Positions 52,239-61,163 of a stretch of DNA of 64,000 bases are shown one piece after another (positions within the stretch are counted from its first letter, which is position 1; each line of letters begins with the position of its first letter). Location: assembly GCA_965200685.1 (NCBI GenBank), contig OZ241379.1:186001-250000 (forward strand), given 5' to 3'. The stretch is from Bin5 sp965200685 (lineage in GTDB: Bacteria > Chloroflexota > Anaerolineae > Caldilineales > Caldilineaceae). A program made the translations under genes and the position numbers. The notes beneath the pieces are model-generated. The model was not told where the DNA came from. It did not search any database and saw nothing but the letters and a program-made list of their open reading frames with translations.

Positions 52239-53444
52239 TCAGTTCATTCGCAGCTCTTTAGAAATCAATATCTTTTTAGCCCGTCTCAACCTAGTCTGTA
52301 CTTTATCTGTGTTCGTGCTTTTTGTGCTGGCAGCATCCAAGAAATCAGGGTCTTTCTTCAGTTCCTCAATTTTATCTTTACAGACCGAGTACACACTGCC
52401 TGTTCTGTCTTTATATCCAGATTCACCGGCAGCCAAAAATACTGATTCAAAGATAGAGATGTTCAATTTTCTTGTTGTGGTACCGAACCTTGTTTTGGTA
52501 CCGAATATCCCCGTAGGAAAGTCATGACATATATCCAGAAAAGCGGAGAATATCTTTTCTAACAATTGGATTTCTTCATCCGATGCATCCTGCATGTCTT
52601 TGGCAAATTTGTTCAGAAATCGTGTCATTGACGGAGCATAGCGATCACTGCAGGTGAGCATGGCAAAGCCCCTGAGTAGAATTTCAACATCTCTCATCCG
52701 CAGGTCAGGCTGCGATGTAGCAATGAGATTGCGCCATCGTTCATCTCTGTTAGCCTGCAAAACCATCGTCATGAAAGCAGAAGGATATAAACTAATCCGA
52801 ATCTCTTGAGGAGTCAGGTTCAGCCCTCCCGTGTTTAAGCGATTGAAAATCTCAAACACTGATGAATCATCTTCTTGAGGGAAATTCTGCTTAATAAAGA
52901 CACAGCGAATCGTTCTTAAGTCAAGTGTAGTCTGGAGATCGCCCAATGTATGATAATTGAGCCCATGTAGTTTATTTATTTCCTGTGGTAATCTACTCGG
53001 TAATTTTAGATTAAATTTGGAAAAATAAGAATCATCCGAGAAAATCTCTGAAGGGATATGGCCCTCTCGGTCAAAAATTTCTCTGAGGTCATTTCTTTTA
53101 TCAGCCAACGGAAACCGCATCTTTAAGAAGTAATATAAAGACATTAACCGCTGCTGCCCATCAATGACTAAATATTTATTTCTTGCTTGTTCATATAAAA
53201 AGAGCTGGGGAATGGGAAGACCAAGGATACTTGACTCAATCAGTTTTGAGGCACGGCTCATATCCCATACATAATTTCTTTGAAAAACGGGTATTTTGAA
53301 AATCCCCTGATCAATGAAATCTACGATAGTTTTTACGTTAAAATCATTGGGACTAGAGGTGATATCATATTCTTGGAACGAAAGGCCCTCATCTTCGATT
53401 TCACCTTCGTCAACTGTTTCAATAAACTCTGGAATTTGTGACAT
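52239..53444 (-). CDS. DUF262 (GmrSD N-terminal/ParB-like nuclease) domain protein
   Basis: A 401-residue protein. The DUF262 core shows FKIPVFQRNYVWDMSRASKL, YLVIDGQQRLMSLYYFL with the DGQQR motif, and SVFEIFNRLNTGGLNLTPQE; the rest is helical and unassigned. DUF262 proteins have an NTP-dependent ParB-like nuclease fold and occur in anti-phage systems such as GmrSD. The C-terminal HNH domain of GmrD is absent; instead a separate HEPN gene follows. ATG at 53444 has GAGGAGA six bases upstream. Lower GC than neighbours suggests a transferred defence island. Confidence 0.85.
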   Translation of the reverse strand: MSQIPEFIETVDEGEIEDEGLSFQEYDITSSPNDFNVKTIVDFIDQGIFKIPVFQRNYVWDMSRASKLIESSILGLPIPQLFLYEQARNKYLVIDGQQRLMSLYYFLKMRFPLADKRNDLREIFDREGHIPSEIFSDDSYFSKFNLKLPSRLPQEINKLHGLNYHTLGDLQTTLDLRTIRCVFIKQNFPQEDDSSVFEIFNRLNTGGLNLTPQEIRISLYPSAFMTMVLQANRDERWRNLIATSQPDLRMRDVEILLRGFAMLTCSDRYAPSMTRFLNKFAKDMQDASDEEIQLLEKIFSAFLDICHDFPTGIFGTKTRFGTTTRKLNISIFESVFLAAGESGYKDRTGSVYSVCKDKIEELKKDPDFLDAASTKSTNTDKVQTRLRRAKKILISKELRMN

Positions 53445-53582
53445 GGAGAATCTCCTCAACGTATCATGACCTATACCAGCATCAGGGCAGACAGACAAAC
53501 ACACTCTACCCTCTAGGGCGAGAGACTGTCACTTTTTTGCCCATAGAGAGGAAATGAAACACCAATGACCAGGCTACTGCAG

Positions 53583-54443
53583 TTAGGCAAACAGAGGTGT
53601 CATCTGCTTCTCTGCGCTCATCGCTTCCATCTCTTCAGCGCTGGGGCCACTGCCATCAAAGCGGCTGGCCGCGTCTAACACGTTGGGCAGAAGGTGGATG
53701 TCGCCGGGGGTGTTGAGGAACAGATCCCCTTGGGCTAAAATCCAATGAACAGCCCTGTCAATGTCCGCCTGCTCTTCCAGAGGCTGATACCAAGTGGAGC
53801 GGTTCTGGGGCGTCGTGCCCCATGGCCCCCGCAACAGAGATTTAATTGTCTGTACAGCGATGCCCCGTGCCCGTGCCAAGCTGACAACCCGCCCGAAATC
53901 CTGAGCGTATTGGTGGTTCCGCTTCATCTGCATGTTCCAAGGCAGCAGGATCGAATCGAAATCAAACACTTGCAGGCTGCGGTAATGGAATGCTGCAATC
54001 TTCAGCCCATGACCGGTCACACCGATGTGCTTGACGATCCCCTGATCTCGGGCCTCTTTGGCAGCCTCCAAGGCCCCGTTCTCTCCCAAAGCCGTATCCC
54101 ACTCGTCCGGGTGGCCCAGATTATGAAGCTGCAGCAGGTCTAGGTTGTCCACCCGCATCCGTTCCAAAGAGCGGTGGATTTCGACTTTGGCCTCTGCATA
54201 TGTGCGCGCAGCGGTCTTCGTCGCCAGGAAGAACTGATCCCGGTACGTTTCCAGCCAAGGACCGAGCCGGACTTCCGCTTCGCCGTAGCCGGCCGCGGTG
54301 TCAATGTGATTGACGCCGTACGTTAGAAGCAGTTCCATGGTGCGGTCGGCTTCTGCCTGTGTCACTCGGCTGAAGGCTGCCGCGCCAAAGAGCGTAACAG
54401 TGCTTTGATGGCCTGTACGGCCAAAGGGGCGTTTCAGTATCAT
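53583..54443 (-). CDS. Aldo/keto reductase
   Basis: A 286-residue NADPH-dependent reductase. The catalytic tetrad is visible: Asp and Tyr in HIDTAAGYGEAEVRLG, Lys in FFLATKTAAR, His in LDLLQLHNLG. VKHIGVTGHGLKIAAFHY continues the barrel. AGGAGAAG precedes the ATG by five bases. It is on the same strand as the larC gene that lies upstream of it, 39 bases away. Substrate unknown. Confidence 0.88.
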   Translation of the reverse strand: MILKRPFGRTGHQSTVTLFGAAAFSRVTQAEADRTMELLLTYGVNHIDTAAGYGEAEVRLGPWLETYRDQFFLATKTAARTYAEAKVEIHRSLERMRVDNLDLLQLHNLGHPDEWDTALGENGALEAAKEARDQGIVKHIGVTGHGLKIAAFHYRSLQVFDFDSILLPWNMQMKRNHQYAQDFGRVVSLARARGIAVQTIKSLLRGPWGTTPQNRSTWYQPLEEQADIDRAVHWILAQGDLFLNTPGDIHLLPNVLDAASRFDGSGPSAEEMEAMSAEKQMTPLFA

Positions 54444-54482
54444 TGTTTCTTCTCCTGAACTGTCGGTGCCGCAATGGCGTAT

Positions 54483-55691
54483 TTATTCCTCTAGGGCAAG
54501 CATGGCGGTTGAGGCGGCTGCCTGGGCCGCGGCATAGACGAGCTGCAGCGGTGTATCTGTGGCCGCAGCCAACCGCCGACACTCCTCAAATTCCGGTTTG
54601 GCCCCCAATACCTGTCCATCCACCCTCTTCAATTTCACTTGCACTGGCCCGTAGGGCGTTTCCACATGGCCCATCTCCCGGTGCGCGATGTGCCTCCGCA
54701 CTGGGTAGACCCGCACCCCTAGGGTGGTCGTCTCTTGGAGGACCAGCCGGGCCAGGGCGTGTTCGTCAGCTTCCCTGGCCAGAACGCTTAACAATATGCC
54801 CGGACGTCCCTTCTTCATACTGATGGCCGTGGTCCACACGTCCAGAGCAGCGGCATCAAACAGCCGTTGTTGCAGCGGTCCGTACAGTTCCGGGTTCATG
54901 TCATCAATATTTGTTTCAATGATCACCAGAGAATCGGGCGCAAAGTCTGGTTGCTGTTTCTGTTCCTCGCCTATCCACAGTCTCGCCACATTGGGCCAGT
55001 CGAACACCTTCTGGCCTGCGCCGTAACCGATGCGCTGTAAACGCATCAATGGCTGGCGAAACTCTGCCAGCTCTGCCAGCAGGGCCGCGCCGGTAGGTGT
55101 CACCAGCTCACCAGGGCCAGGCGCGGGGACTGTAGGCGCGGCGCACGCGGCCAACAGTCCTAGGGTAGCCGGTGCGGGTATAGGAATCTGTCCATGCATG
55201 GAGCCAGTCCAACCGCAGCCGAGAGGCAAAGCAGAAGCATACAACCCCTGGATCCCTAAGGCCTCCAAGCCAGCGCAGACACCGACGATATCGACAATTG
55301 CGTCCAGCGCGCCTACTTCATGAAAATGGATGGCGTCAGGTGTGGTGTCGTGAATGTGTGCTTCCGCTGCAGCCAAGCCCGTAAACACAGCGATTGCTCG
55401 CTGTTTTACAGGGCTGGACAGCCTAGCAGCTTCAATGATCTCCTGCACATCTTGTAGGCCTCTTGCTGTTGGTCCGTGTGTATGGCCTGCGGCCACATCC
55501 ACAGTGACGAGAAGTGCCCGCAGGGGGCCCCGCCTGACCGTCTGCGCGCAAACCCGCCAACTGCCAGTCGGTAGATGCAGTGCCTCTACCGTGGCCCGCA
55601 GCCCCTCTAGGGGCCAGCCCACATCCAGCAGACAGCCGAGGAACATATCACCGGAGATACCGGAAGGAGTATCAAGATAGGCGAGAGACAT
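54483..55691 (-). CDS. larC: Nickel-pincer cofactor biosynthesis protein LarC
   Basis: CTP-dependent nickel insertase that completes the nickel-pincer nucleotide cofactor. The 402-residue chain is a single frame, uniting the LarC1 and LarC2 parts that are joined by frameshift in some lactobacilli. N-terminal AYLDTPSGISGDMFLGCLLD, then DVAAGHTHGPTARGL (His-rich metal site), DAIHFHEVGALDAIVDIVG and PTGAALLAELAEF; in the C-terminal part IIETNIDDMNPELYG and ISMKKGRPGILLSVL. It is the last of larB-larE-larC. No LarA-type racemase gene lies nearby, so the enzyme served is elsewhere. Confidence 0.95.
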   Translation of the reverse strand: MSLAYLDTPSGISGDMFLGCLLDVGWPLEGLRATVEALHLPTGSWRVCAQTVRRGPLRALLVTVDVAAGHTHGPTARGLQDVQEIIEAARLSSPVKQRAIAVFTGLAAAEAHIHDTTPDAIHFHEVGALDAIVDIVGVCAGLEALGIQGLYASALPLGCGWTGSMHGQIPIPAPATLGLLAACAAPTVPAPGPGELVTPTGAALLAELAEFRQPLMRLQRIGYGAGQKVFDWPNVARLWIGEEQKQQPDFAPDSLVIIETNIDDMNPELYGPLQQRLFDAAALDVWTTAISMKKGRPGILLSVLAREADEHALARLVLQETTTLGVRVYPVRRHIAHREMGHVETPYGPVQVKLKRVDGQVLGAKPEFEECRRLAAATDTPLQLVYAAAQAAASTAMLALEE

Positions 55692-55719
55692 AAAACAGCA
55701 AAACTCCAGTGGCGAGTTG

Positions 55720-56688
55720 TTACGACATCAACTCTGCTACAGGAATCAGCGCACTGGATTGCGCTGCCTCAGCGGAGCTGGGGTGCGATGCACACGTTAT
55801 GACAGCACTGGCGCGCTGCAAGCCCCCACTGCGGAAGCCGGCCAGGTCCAGGGTAACAAAACGGTAGCCAGCAGCTTTGATGCCGTCAACGATCTGCTGA
55901 TGATGAGCAATGACCGTCGGGAAATCCTGCGGCAGCACTTCAAGGCGAGCACTCTCCCCATGATGACGCACCCGGAACTGACGCAGCCCTAACGCCACCA
56001 GTACATCCTCCGCGGCTTCGATCTGACGCAATAGCTCCGGCATAATGGGCGTACCATGAGGCACCCGGGACGATAGACAGGCCATGGCCGGCTTGTCCCA
56101 CACAGGCAAGCCTAGGTGTCTGGCAATGGCCCGCACCTCCGATTTTGTGATGCCCACTTCCACAAGTGGAGAGCGCACACCCTGTTCCCGGGCCGCGCTT
56201 ATGCCAGGACGCACATCACCCAAATCACTGACATTTGTCCCATCACAGACAACACCCCACTCTTCCGCCACGAGAACTTCCTTCAAGCGGTTGTGTAGTT
56301 CAGATTTGCAGAAGTAACAGCGGTTGTTGGGATTGGCAGCATAGTTCGGATCCAGATACTCGTGTGTTTCCACCAACCGATAGGGCACGCCGATCACCTC
56401 CGCCAGTTCGATAGCATCCCGCATCTCCCGAGCTGGATAGCTAGGAGAAACACCGATACAGGCCATCGCCCCCTGCCGAGGCCCCTTGTCTGCATAGGGT
56501 GTGTCGGCCAACTGTGATGCGCCCAACTGCTCGTAGGCGACAGCCATAACCAATGCACTGTCTACCCCGCCGGAATAGGCCACCAACACGGAGCCACATG
56601 CCCGCAAGGTTGAGCGTAAATGCTCCAATTTGGCCGCAGTCTCCGCTGTGAGGTCGGGCAGAGCCTCGCTCGTCTTTGATTCTCTCAT
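55720..56688 (-). CDS. larE: Pyridinium-3,5-biscarboxylate mononucleotide sulfurtransferase LarE
   Basis: ATP-dependent sulfur insertase of nickel-pincer cofactor synthesis. The PP-loop is SVLVAYSGGVDSALVMAVA near residue 35. YLDPNYAANPNNRCYFCKSE contains the Cys pair near the middle; with a C-x2-C plus a later Cys (PAMACLSSR) it may use the cluster-bearing type of LarE rather than the sacrificial-Cys type, which is inference. GTPIMPELLRQIEAAEDVL and the C-terminal block complete the family. The ATG at 56688 is used (AAGGA eight bases before); the frame is open further up. Confidence 0.94.
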   Translation of the reverse strand: MRESKTSEALPDLTAETAAKLEHLRSTLRACGSVLVAYSGGVDSALVMAVAYEQLGASQLADTPYADKGPRQGAMACIGVSPSYPAREMRDAIELAEVIGVPYRLVETHEYLDPNYAANPNNRCYFCKSELHNRLKEVLVAEEWGVVCDGTNVSDLGDVRPGISAAREQGVRSPLVEVGITKSEVRAIARHLGLPVWDKPAMACLSSRVPHGTPIMPELLRQIEAAEDVLVALGLRQFRVRHHGESARLEVLPQDFPTVIAHHQQIVDGIKAAGYRFVTLDLAGFRSGGLQRASAVITCASHPSSAEAAQSSALIPVAELMS

Positions 56689-56755
56689 AGTCACGATTCC
56701 TTTGCAAGGAGGTTTCACGATTTTGATCAGGATGCAAGGGGGATCAGGAAGAAGA

Positions 56756-57529
56756 TCATGCTCCCTCAACTCCAGATCGAATTTTGCTGTTAATTAGGGC
56801 CGCCAAATGGCCGGCCCCGAATCCATTGTCGATATTCACCACTGCGATGCCGGAAGCACAGCTGTTGAGCATGGCCAACAATGCCGCTATCCCCCCAAAG
56901 CTCGCGCCATAACCGACACTCGTAGGCACCGCGATCAGCGGGGCGTTCGTCAAGCCGCCCACCACTGATGCCAGCGCGCCTTCCATGCCAGCCACGACAA
57001 CCACTACATTCGCCTGCTGCAAGGCGTGAAGGTGGGGAAACAGCCGCTGCAGGCCTGCCACACCCACATCTGTAATGGTACAGGGTTCATGCCCCATCAG
57101 CCGCAAGGTCAGGGCAGCCTCCTCCAGAACCGGCAGATCGCTTGTCCCAGCACAGACTAAGACGACTCCCTCCTGTGGATTTGCCTGCGGTTCCCGTTCC
57201 ATCCACAAACAGCGGGCCTGCCCATGCCATTGCAGATCCGGCACCTGTTTCTGAGCTGCGGCGAACTGTGCTTGCGTGGCCCGGGTGCCCAATATACGCG
57301 GTGAGTGTTCGGCCAGACGTTCAGCGATCAAGGCCACCTGCCCCTCAGTCTTGCCCTCACAGTATATCACTTCCGGGAAACCTGTACGTAAGGCCCGGTG
57401 ATGATCCAGGGTTGCCACGCCTTCCAAGGCCTCAAATGGCAGGGTCCGCAGTCGCTCTAGGGCCTCGTCCACCGCCATGTCACCGCCAGCCACAGCAGAC
57501 AACAGAGCAGCCAAATGTGTTTCATTCAT
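56756..57529 (-). CDS. larB: Pyridinium-3,5-biscarboxylic acid mononucleotide synthase LarB
   Basis: Carboxylates and hydrolyses nicotinate adenine dinucleotide, the first step of nickel-pincer cofactor synthesis. The PurE-like C-terminal half shows VLVCAGTSDLPVLEEAALTL, TDVGVAGLQRLFPHL, VVVAGMEGALASVVGGLTNA, IAVPTSVGYGASFGGIAALL and VVNIDNGFGAGHLAALI, which are all hallmarks of LarB. N-terminal ATLDHHRALRTGFPEVIYCE is also typical. It leads larB-larE-larC, with a short gap to larE. Confidence 0.95.
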   Translation of the reverse strand: MNETHLAALLSAVAGGDMAVDEALERLRTLPFEALEGVATLDHHRALRTGFPEVIYCEGKTEGQVALIAERLAEHSPRILGTRATQAQFAAAQKQVPDLQWHGQARCLWMEREPQANPQEGVVLVCAGTSDLPVLEEAALTLRLMGHEPCTITDVGVAGLQRLFPHLHALQQANVVVVVAGMEGALASVVGGLTNAPLIAVPTSVGYGASFGGIAALLAMLNSCASGIAVVNIDNGFGAGHLAALINSKIRSGVEGA

Positions 57530-57701
57530 TTGAAAAACCAGTGGGCAATGTCCAGGAAACCCCAGAATGGAGAGATAGCAGCTTCTTTCCAGCAGTCGAT
57601 TGCCCAGGGCCGGCCACTGCAGCAGATTGAGAATACACGGCGGGCATGTCTACCAGGCACACGCGCATGCGCCTACAAAGGGATAAGCCGCTTCTCTGCT
57701 G

Positions 57702-57977
57702 TTAGCCCCCCCCAAGCCGGCGCAACTGGAGAAGCACATCGATCAGGTTTATATCATCAAGGAAAGCCAGAACCAGCACGCCGACGAATAGCCAGATACG
57801 CAACACGCGTATATCAGACCGCACATCCGCCACGTCTTCCTTCGTAGCCAGCCGCTTATCAGACTCGCTGACTTGGACTTCAAGCTTCGCGACCCGTTCC
57901 CTATCCTGCGCCTGTGCCGCCGTCACCGCCTACACCTCTTCCCTAGTTGCCCAATCCGTCCTAGTTTCCACTGTCAT
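57702..57977 (-). pseudogene. Coiled-coil family copy broken by an amber stop
   Basis: Head MTVETRTDWATREEV, with GGGAGAGG before the ATG at 57977, is followed in the same frame by TAG (57932-57930) and then by AVTAAQAQDRERVAKL, SESDKRLATKEDVADV and the anchor IRVLRIWLFVGVLVLAFLDD. Family members have Gln (CAG) at the stop, so a single C-to-T change explains it. The 3' 110 bases are nearly identical to copy 2 at 33191-33505. A GTG at 57926 could restart a 74-residue form. Otherwise dead. Confidence 0.8.
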
Positions 57978-58208
57978 GCCTCTCCCTTGTCTGAAATAGC
58001 GTACCGACCTATACTCTCTCACAACTGCCAAGCAAAAGCAAGAGCACCTGCCGAGAGTTCCTCTTTGTTCGATCCCCCGGTTGATGCCGCCGGGGGATTG
58101 GTTCGTTCTTTCAAAGGCACACATTCCGACCCCACGCGTGCCCATCCACGGATCTGCCGCAGAACAGGGGGAAAAGAACACCTGTTGATATTCCCCCAAT
58201 GCAGTACA

Positions 58209-59216
58209 TCAACGATAGACATGCGGCCCGAAGTCGGCCTCGTAAAATGGACTGACCATCCGTCCCGGCGGGACTAGCGCGTCGATCTGCTGGCGGTCCT
58301 CGTCGCTGATCACCACATCCAACGCGCCGAGATTGTCCTCTAGCTGCTCCATGGTGCGCGGGCCGATGATGGGGCTGGTAATGCCCGGCTGTTGGACACA
58401 CCAAGCCAGCACGAATTGCGACATTGTGCAACCTTTGGCTGCCGCCAGCGGTTGCAACCCTTCAATGATATCGTAGATATCCTCGTTTTTGCGCCAGGCC
58501 AAGCGTGGATTGTCCTCTGTATTGGCGTAGCGTCCTCCCGCCGGTGCAGGGTTCTCACGGGTGTACTTGCCTGTAAGAAGCCCACCGGCCAGAGGGCTCC
58601 ACGGGATCAGACCGATGCCGTATGTCTGGGCCATGGGGAGCAGCTCCCGTTCAATGCGCCGGTCCAGAATATGATAGGGCGGCTGCTCGGAGACAAAACG
58701 GTTCAGCCCCAGCTCCTTCGCCACCCACAAAGACTCCACGACCTGCCAAGCGGCGAATGTACTGCTGCCGATGTAGCGCACCTTCCCTGCCCGCACCAAG
58801 TCGTCCAGGGCCCGCAAGGTTTCATCAATTGCCGTGTCCGCGCGGGGCCGGTGGATCTGGTAGATGTCAATGTAATCTGTCTGTAACCGTTTCAGGCTGG
58901 CTTCACATTGTTCAATGATGTGGCGGCGGCTACTGCCCGCCGCATTGGGGTCGTCATCGTCCATACGGCCATGGACTTTCGTCGCCAATACCACAAGGCT
59001 GCGCTTACCATTGCGCTTCAAGGCCTCGCCGGTGATTTCCTCACTACGGCCCCGGCTATAGACGTTCGCTGTGTCCAGAAAATTGATACCTGCGTCCAGC
59101 GTCCGCTCAATGATCGCGTAGGAATCGTCCGGCGTTGTGCGTTGTCCGAAGTTCATACAGCCCAAACAGAGGGGACTGACTTTCATGCCTGTGCGTCCAA
59201 AATTGCGGTATTCCAT
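58209..59216 (-). CDS. Aldo/keto reductase (YajO/Kv-beta-like)
   Basis: A 335-residue NADPH-dependent reductase. MEYRNFGRTGMKVSPLCLG starts the family homology; the ATG at 59216 has AAGGA seven bases upstream, while the open frame continues 100 codons further with no family sequence. Tetrad: Asp and Tyr in NFLDTANVYSRGRSEEITG, Lys in VVLATKVHGRM, His in YIDIYQIHRPRADTAIDE. IGLIPWSPLAGGLLTGKY is typical. Divergent from the ABC-class ATPase. Substrate unknown. Confidence 0.92.
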   Translation of the reverse strand: MEYRNFGRTGMKVSPLCLGCMNFGQRTTPDDSYAIIERTLDAGINFLDTANVYSRGRSEEITGEALKRNGKRSLVVLATKVHGRMDDDDPNAAGSSRRHIIEQCEASLKRLQTDYIDIYQIHRPRADTAIDETLRALDDLVRAGKVRYIGSSTFAAWQVVESLWVAKELGLNRFVSEQPPYHILDRRIERELLPMAQTYGIGLIPWSPLAGGLLTGKYTRENPAPAGGRYANTEDNPRLAWRKNEDIYDIIEGLQPLAAAKGCTMSQFVLAWCVQQPGITSPIIGPRTMEQLEDNLGALDVVISDEDRQQIDALVPPGRMVSPFYEADFGPHVYR

Positions 59217-59248
59217 CAGGGGATCCTTTATCATAGGGTAACAGATAG

Positions 59249-59279
59249 TGTAGTCTACAATGTGCCTACTGTCTACAGT
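59249..59279. promoter_or_regulatory. Candidate operator in a divergent promoter region
   Basis: TGTAGTCTACA (odd palindrome) and ACTGTCTACAGT lie 19 bases apart, sharing a GTCTACA direct repeat spaced 18 bases. They sit between the divergent aldo/keto reductase and ATPase genes. Purely a pattern; no regulator is seen nearby. Confidence 0.3.
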
Positions 59280-59365
59280 GTACCGATGTTTCAGAATGAT
59301 GTAAAATTGGCCCTGAAGCGATTGATCTCTAGCCAGTGAAGTTGCACAGGTACAACGAGTGAAAA

Positions 59366-61138
59366 ATGACAGACTTTGTTGCGGTTGAGGCACTGCGGAA
59401 GACCCTTCTCCGCATTGATGGAAAGGGCTATAAAGCCTATAAAGACATTCTCGGGACCTACCGCTTTCCTGCTTTCGTTCTGGCGGTCGAATATGTACAG
59501 GCAGATCCTTTTGCTCCACCTAGCCGGCTGCGAGTGGTTGTCCCGCCTGCGGTCGCGGCTCTGGAAGCACGGCTGTACGCCAATACCAGCCGAGCCGTAG
59601 GCATCAGTTGCTTTCTCGCCAGAGCATTTGCCCGCCAGGCACAGGAGCTGTCTCGGCAAGAGGAGCACTCTGCCCCACGCAGCCATGGGCCCGCGCAATT
59701 TCCTTGGCGAATTGAAGAGCCTGGCCAGCAGGTTCTCGCCAACACCGCCGTGCAGATCCAGACAGATGGAACGGTCGAAGCCCGTTTTTCGGTCAGTCTC
59801 CCTGCCCAAGGGCGGCGAGTGCTCGGACGGCAGGCCGCGGCCCTATTGACAAAAAACCTACCGCAGCTCGTCAGCAGTCTCTATACCGCCAACCATCATG
59901 CCGATGCCCTGTGGCTGCATGCGGCCACGAATGAGGATGCGGACACGCTGCGGTCAATGCTGGCCGAACAAGGGCTGGTCGCCTTCATCGCCGATGATGC
60001 TCGGCTGGCCCGGGCCAGCGGTGTCGACGACCGCCCCCTAAAGGCTGCAGCAGAGACCCTGCCATTGGCTCACCATGAAGCAACGCCTGCTGTCGTGCCT
60101 TTCCAGTCCCCGGACAGCCTACGCGTGACTTTTGCACTGCCCCACGCGGGCAAAGTGACAGGCATGGGTATTCCCGCCGGAGTGACGCTCATGGTCGGTG
60201 GTGGCTATCACGGCAAATCAACATTGCTGCGGGCGATTGAACGGGGTGTTTACAACCACCGCCCTGGCGACGGACGCGAACAGGTGGTCAGTGTCAAAGA
60301 TTTGGTGAAGATTCGCGCAGAAGATGGACGTTCTGTCAGCGGCGTTGATATTTCACCCTTGATCAATCATCTGCCCCTAGGCCAATCTACCCGCTGCTTT
60401 TCCAGTGGAAATGCAAGCGGCTCCACCAGCCAGGCCGCGGCCATTGTCGAAGCCCTAGAGGCCGGGGCCAGCGGCCTGCTCATTGATGAGGATACGGCAG
60501 CCACCAATTTTATGATCCGGGATGCCCGCATGCAGACGTTGGTGCCAAAAGAACAAGAACCGATTACTTCGTTCATAGACAGGGTGCGGCACTTATGGAC
60601 CCAGCACGGCATCAGCACCATTCTCGTCATCGGCGGCAGTGGAGACTATCTGGATGTGGCCGATACAGTGATTGCCATGCAGACATTCCAGCCTCACGAC
60701 GTGACAGAACAGGCCAGGACGGTCGCCGCCATGCATCCTAGCAGACGAACTGCAGAAGCAGACGGCCCGTTCTCTGCCAATCTTCTCCGCCGCCCACAGC
60801 CCCATTCTGTCAACCCATCAAAAGGCCGGCGACCAGTGAATCTTAAAACAAGAGACAGACAGACCATTCAGTTCGGCACAGAAACTATCGATCTGTCGGC
60901 CGTGGAACAGATCATCGCCTGGCCACAGACCCGGGCCATCGCTGCGGCCCTGGCCTACGCGCGCCAGGAATATATGGACGGACAGCGGTCCCTGGCAGAG
61001 ATTCTTGAGCTCGTGCTGACCGATATTGAGCGGAAAGGGCTGGATGTACTGGATAGTCGCCGCATGGGGGACTTCGCCTACTTCCGCGGCCACGAGCTTG
61101 CCGCAGCACTCAACCGCCTACGGACACTCAAAACATAA
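59366..61138 (+). CDS. ABC-class ATPase (PF09818-like, MRB1590 type)
   Basis: A 590-residue P-loop protein of the predicted 'ABC-ATPase' family known from bacteria and from trypanosome MRB1590. N-terminal RIDGKGYKAYKDILGTYRFP and SRLRVVVPP are family marks. Walker A is VGGGYHGKSTLLRAIERGVY near residue 275; LLIDEDTAATNFMIRD near 375 is the Walker B-like Asp-Glu-Asp; ILVIGGSGDYLDVADTVIAM follows. No membrane segments, so it is a soluble nucleotide-binding protein; eukaryotic relatives bind RNA. Function in bacteria unknown. Weak ribosome site. Confidence 0.9.
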   Translation: MTDFVAVEALRKTLLRIDGKGYKAYKDILGTYRFPAFVLAVEYVQADPFAPPSRLRVVVPPAVAALEARLYANTSRAVGISCFLARAFARQAQELSRQEEHSAPRSHGPAQFPWRIEEPGQQVLANTAVQIQTDGTVEARFSVSLPAQGRRVLGRQAAALLTKNLPQLVSSLYTANHHADALWLHAATNEDADTLRSMLAEQGLVAFIADDARLARASGVDDRPLKAAAETLPLAHHEATPAVVPFQSPDSLRVTFALPHAGKVTGMGIPAGVTLMVGGGYHGKSTLLRAIERGVYNHRPGDGREQVVSVKDLVKIRAEDGRSVSGVDISPLINHLPLGQSTRCFSSGNASGSTSQAAAIVEALEAGASGLLIDEDTAATNFMIRDARMQTLVPKEQEPITSFIDRVRHLWTQHGISTILVIGGSGDYLDVADTVIAMQTFQPHDVTEQARTVAAMHPSRRTAEADGPFSANLLRRPQPHSVNPSKGRRPVNLKTRDRQTIQFGTETIDLSAVEQIIAWPQTRAIAAALAYARQEYMDGQRSLAEILELVLTDIERKGLDVLDSRRMGDFAYFRGHELAAALNRLRTLKT

Positions 61139-61163
61139 GACCGAAGGAGCGATGACACATTTA

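Noticed and set aside
53745..54143. 132-codon plus-strand frame
   Set aside because: Antisense to a well-supported aldo/keto reductase gene.
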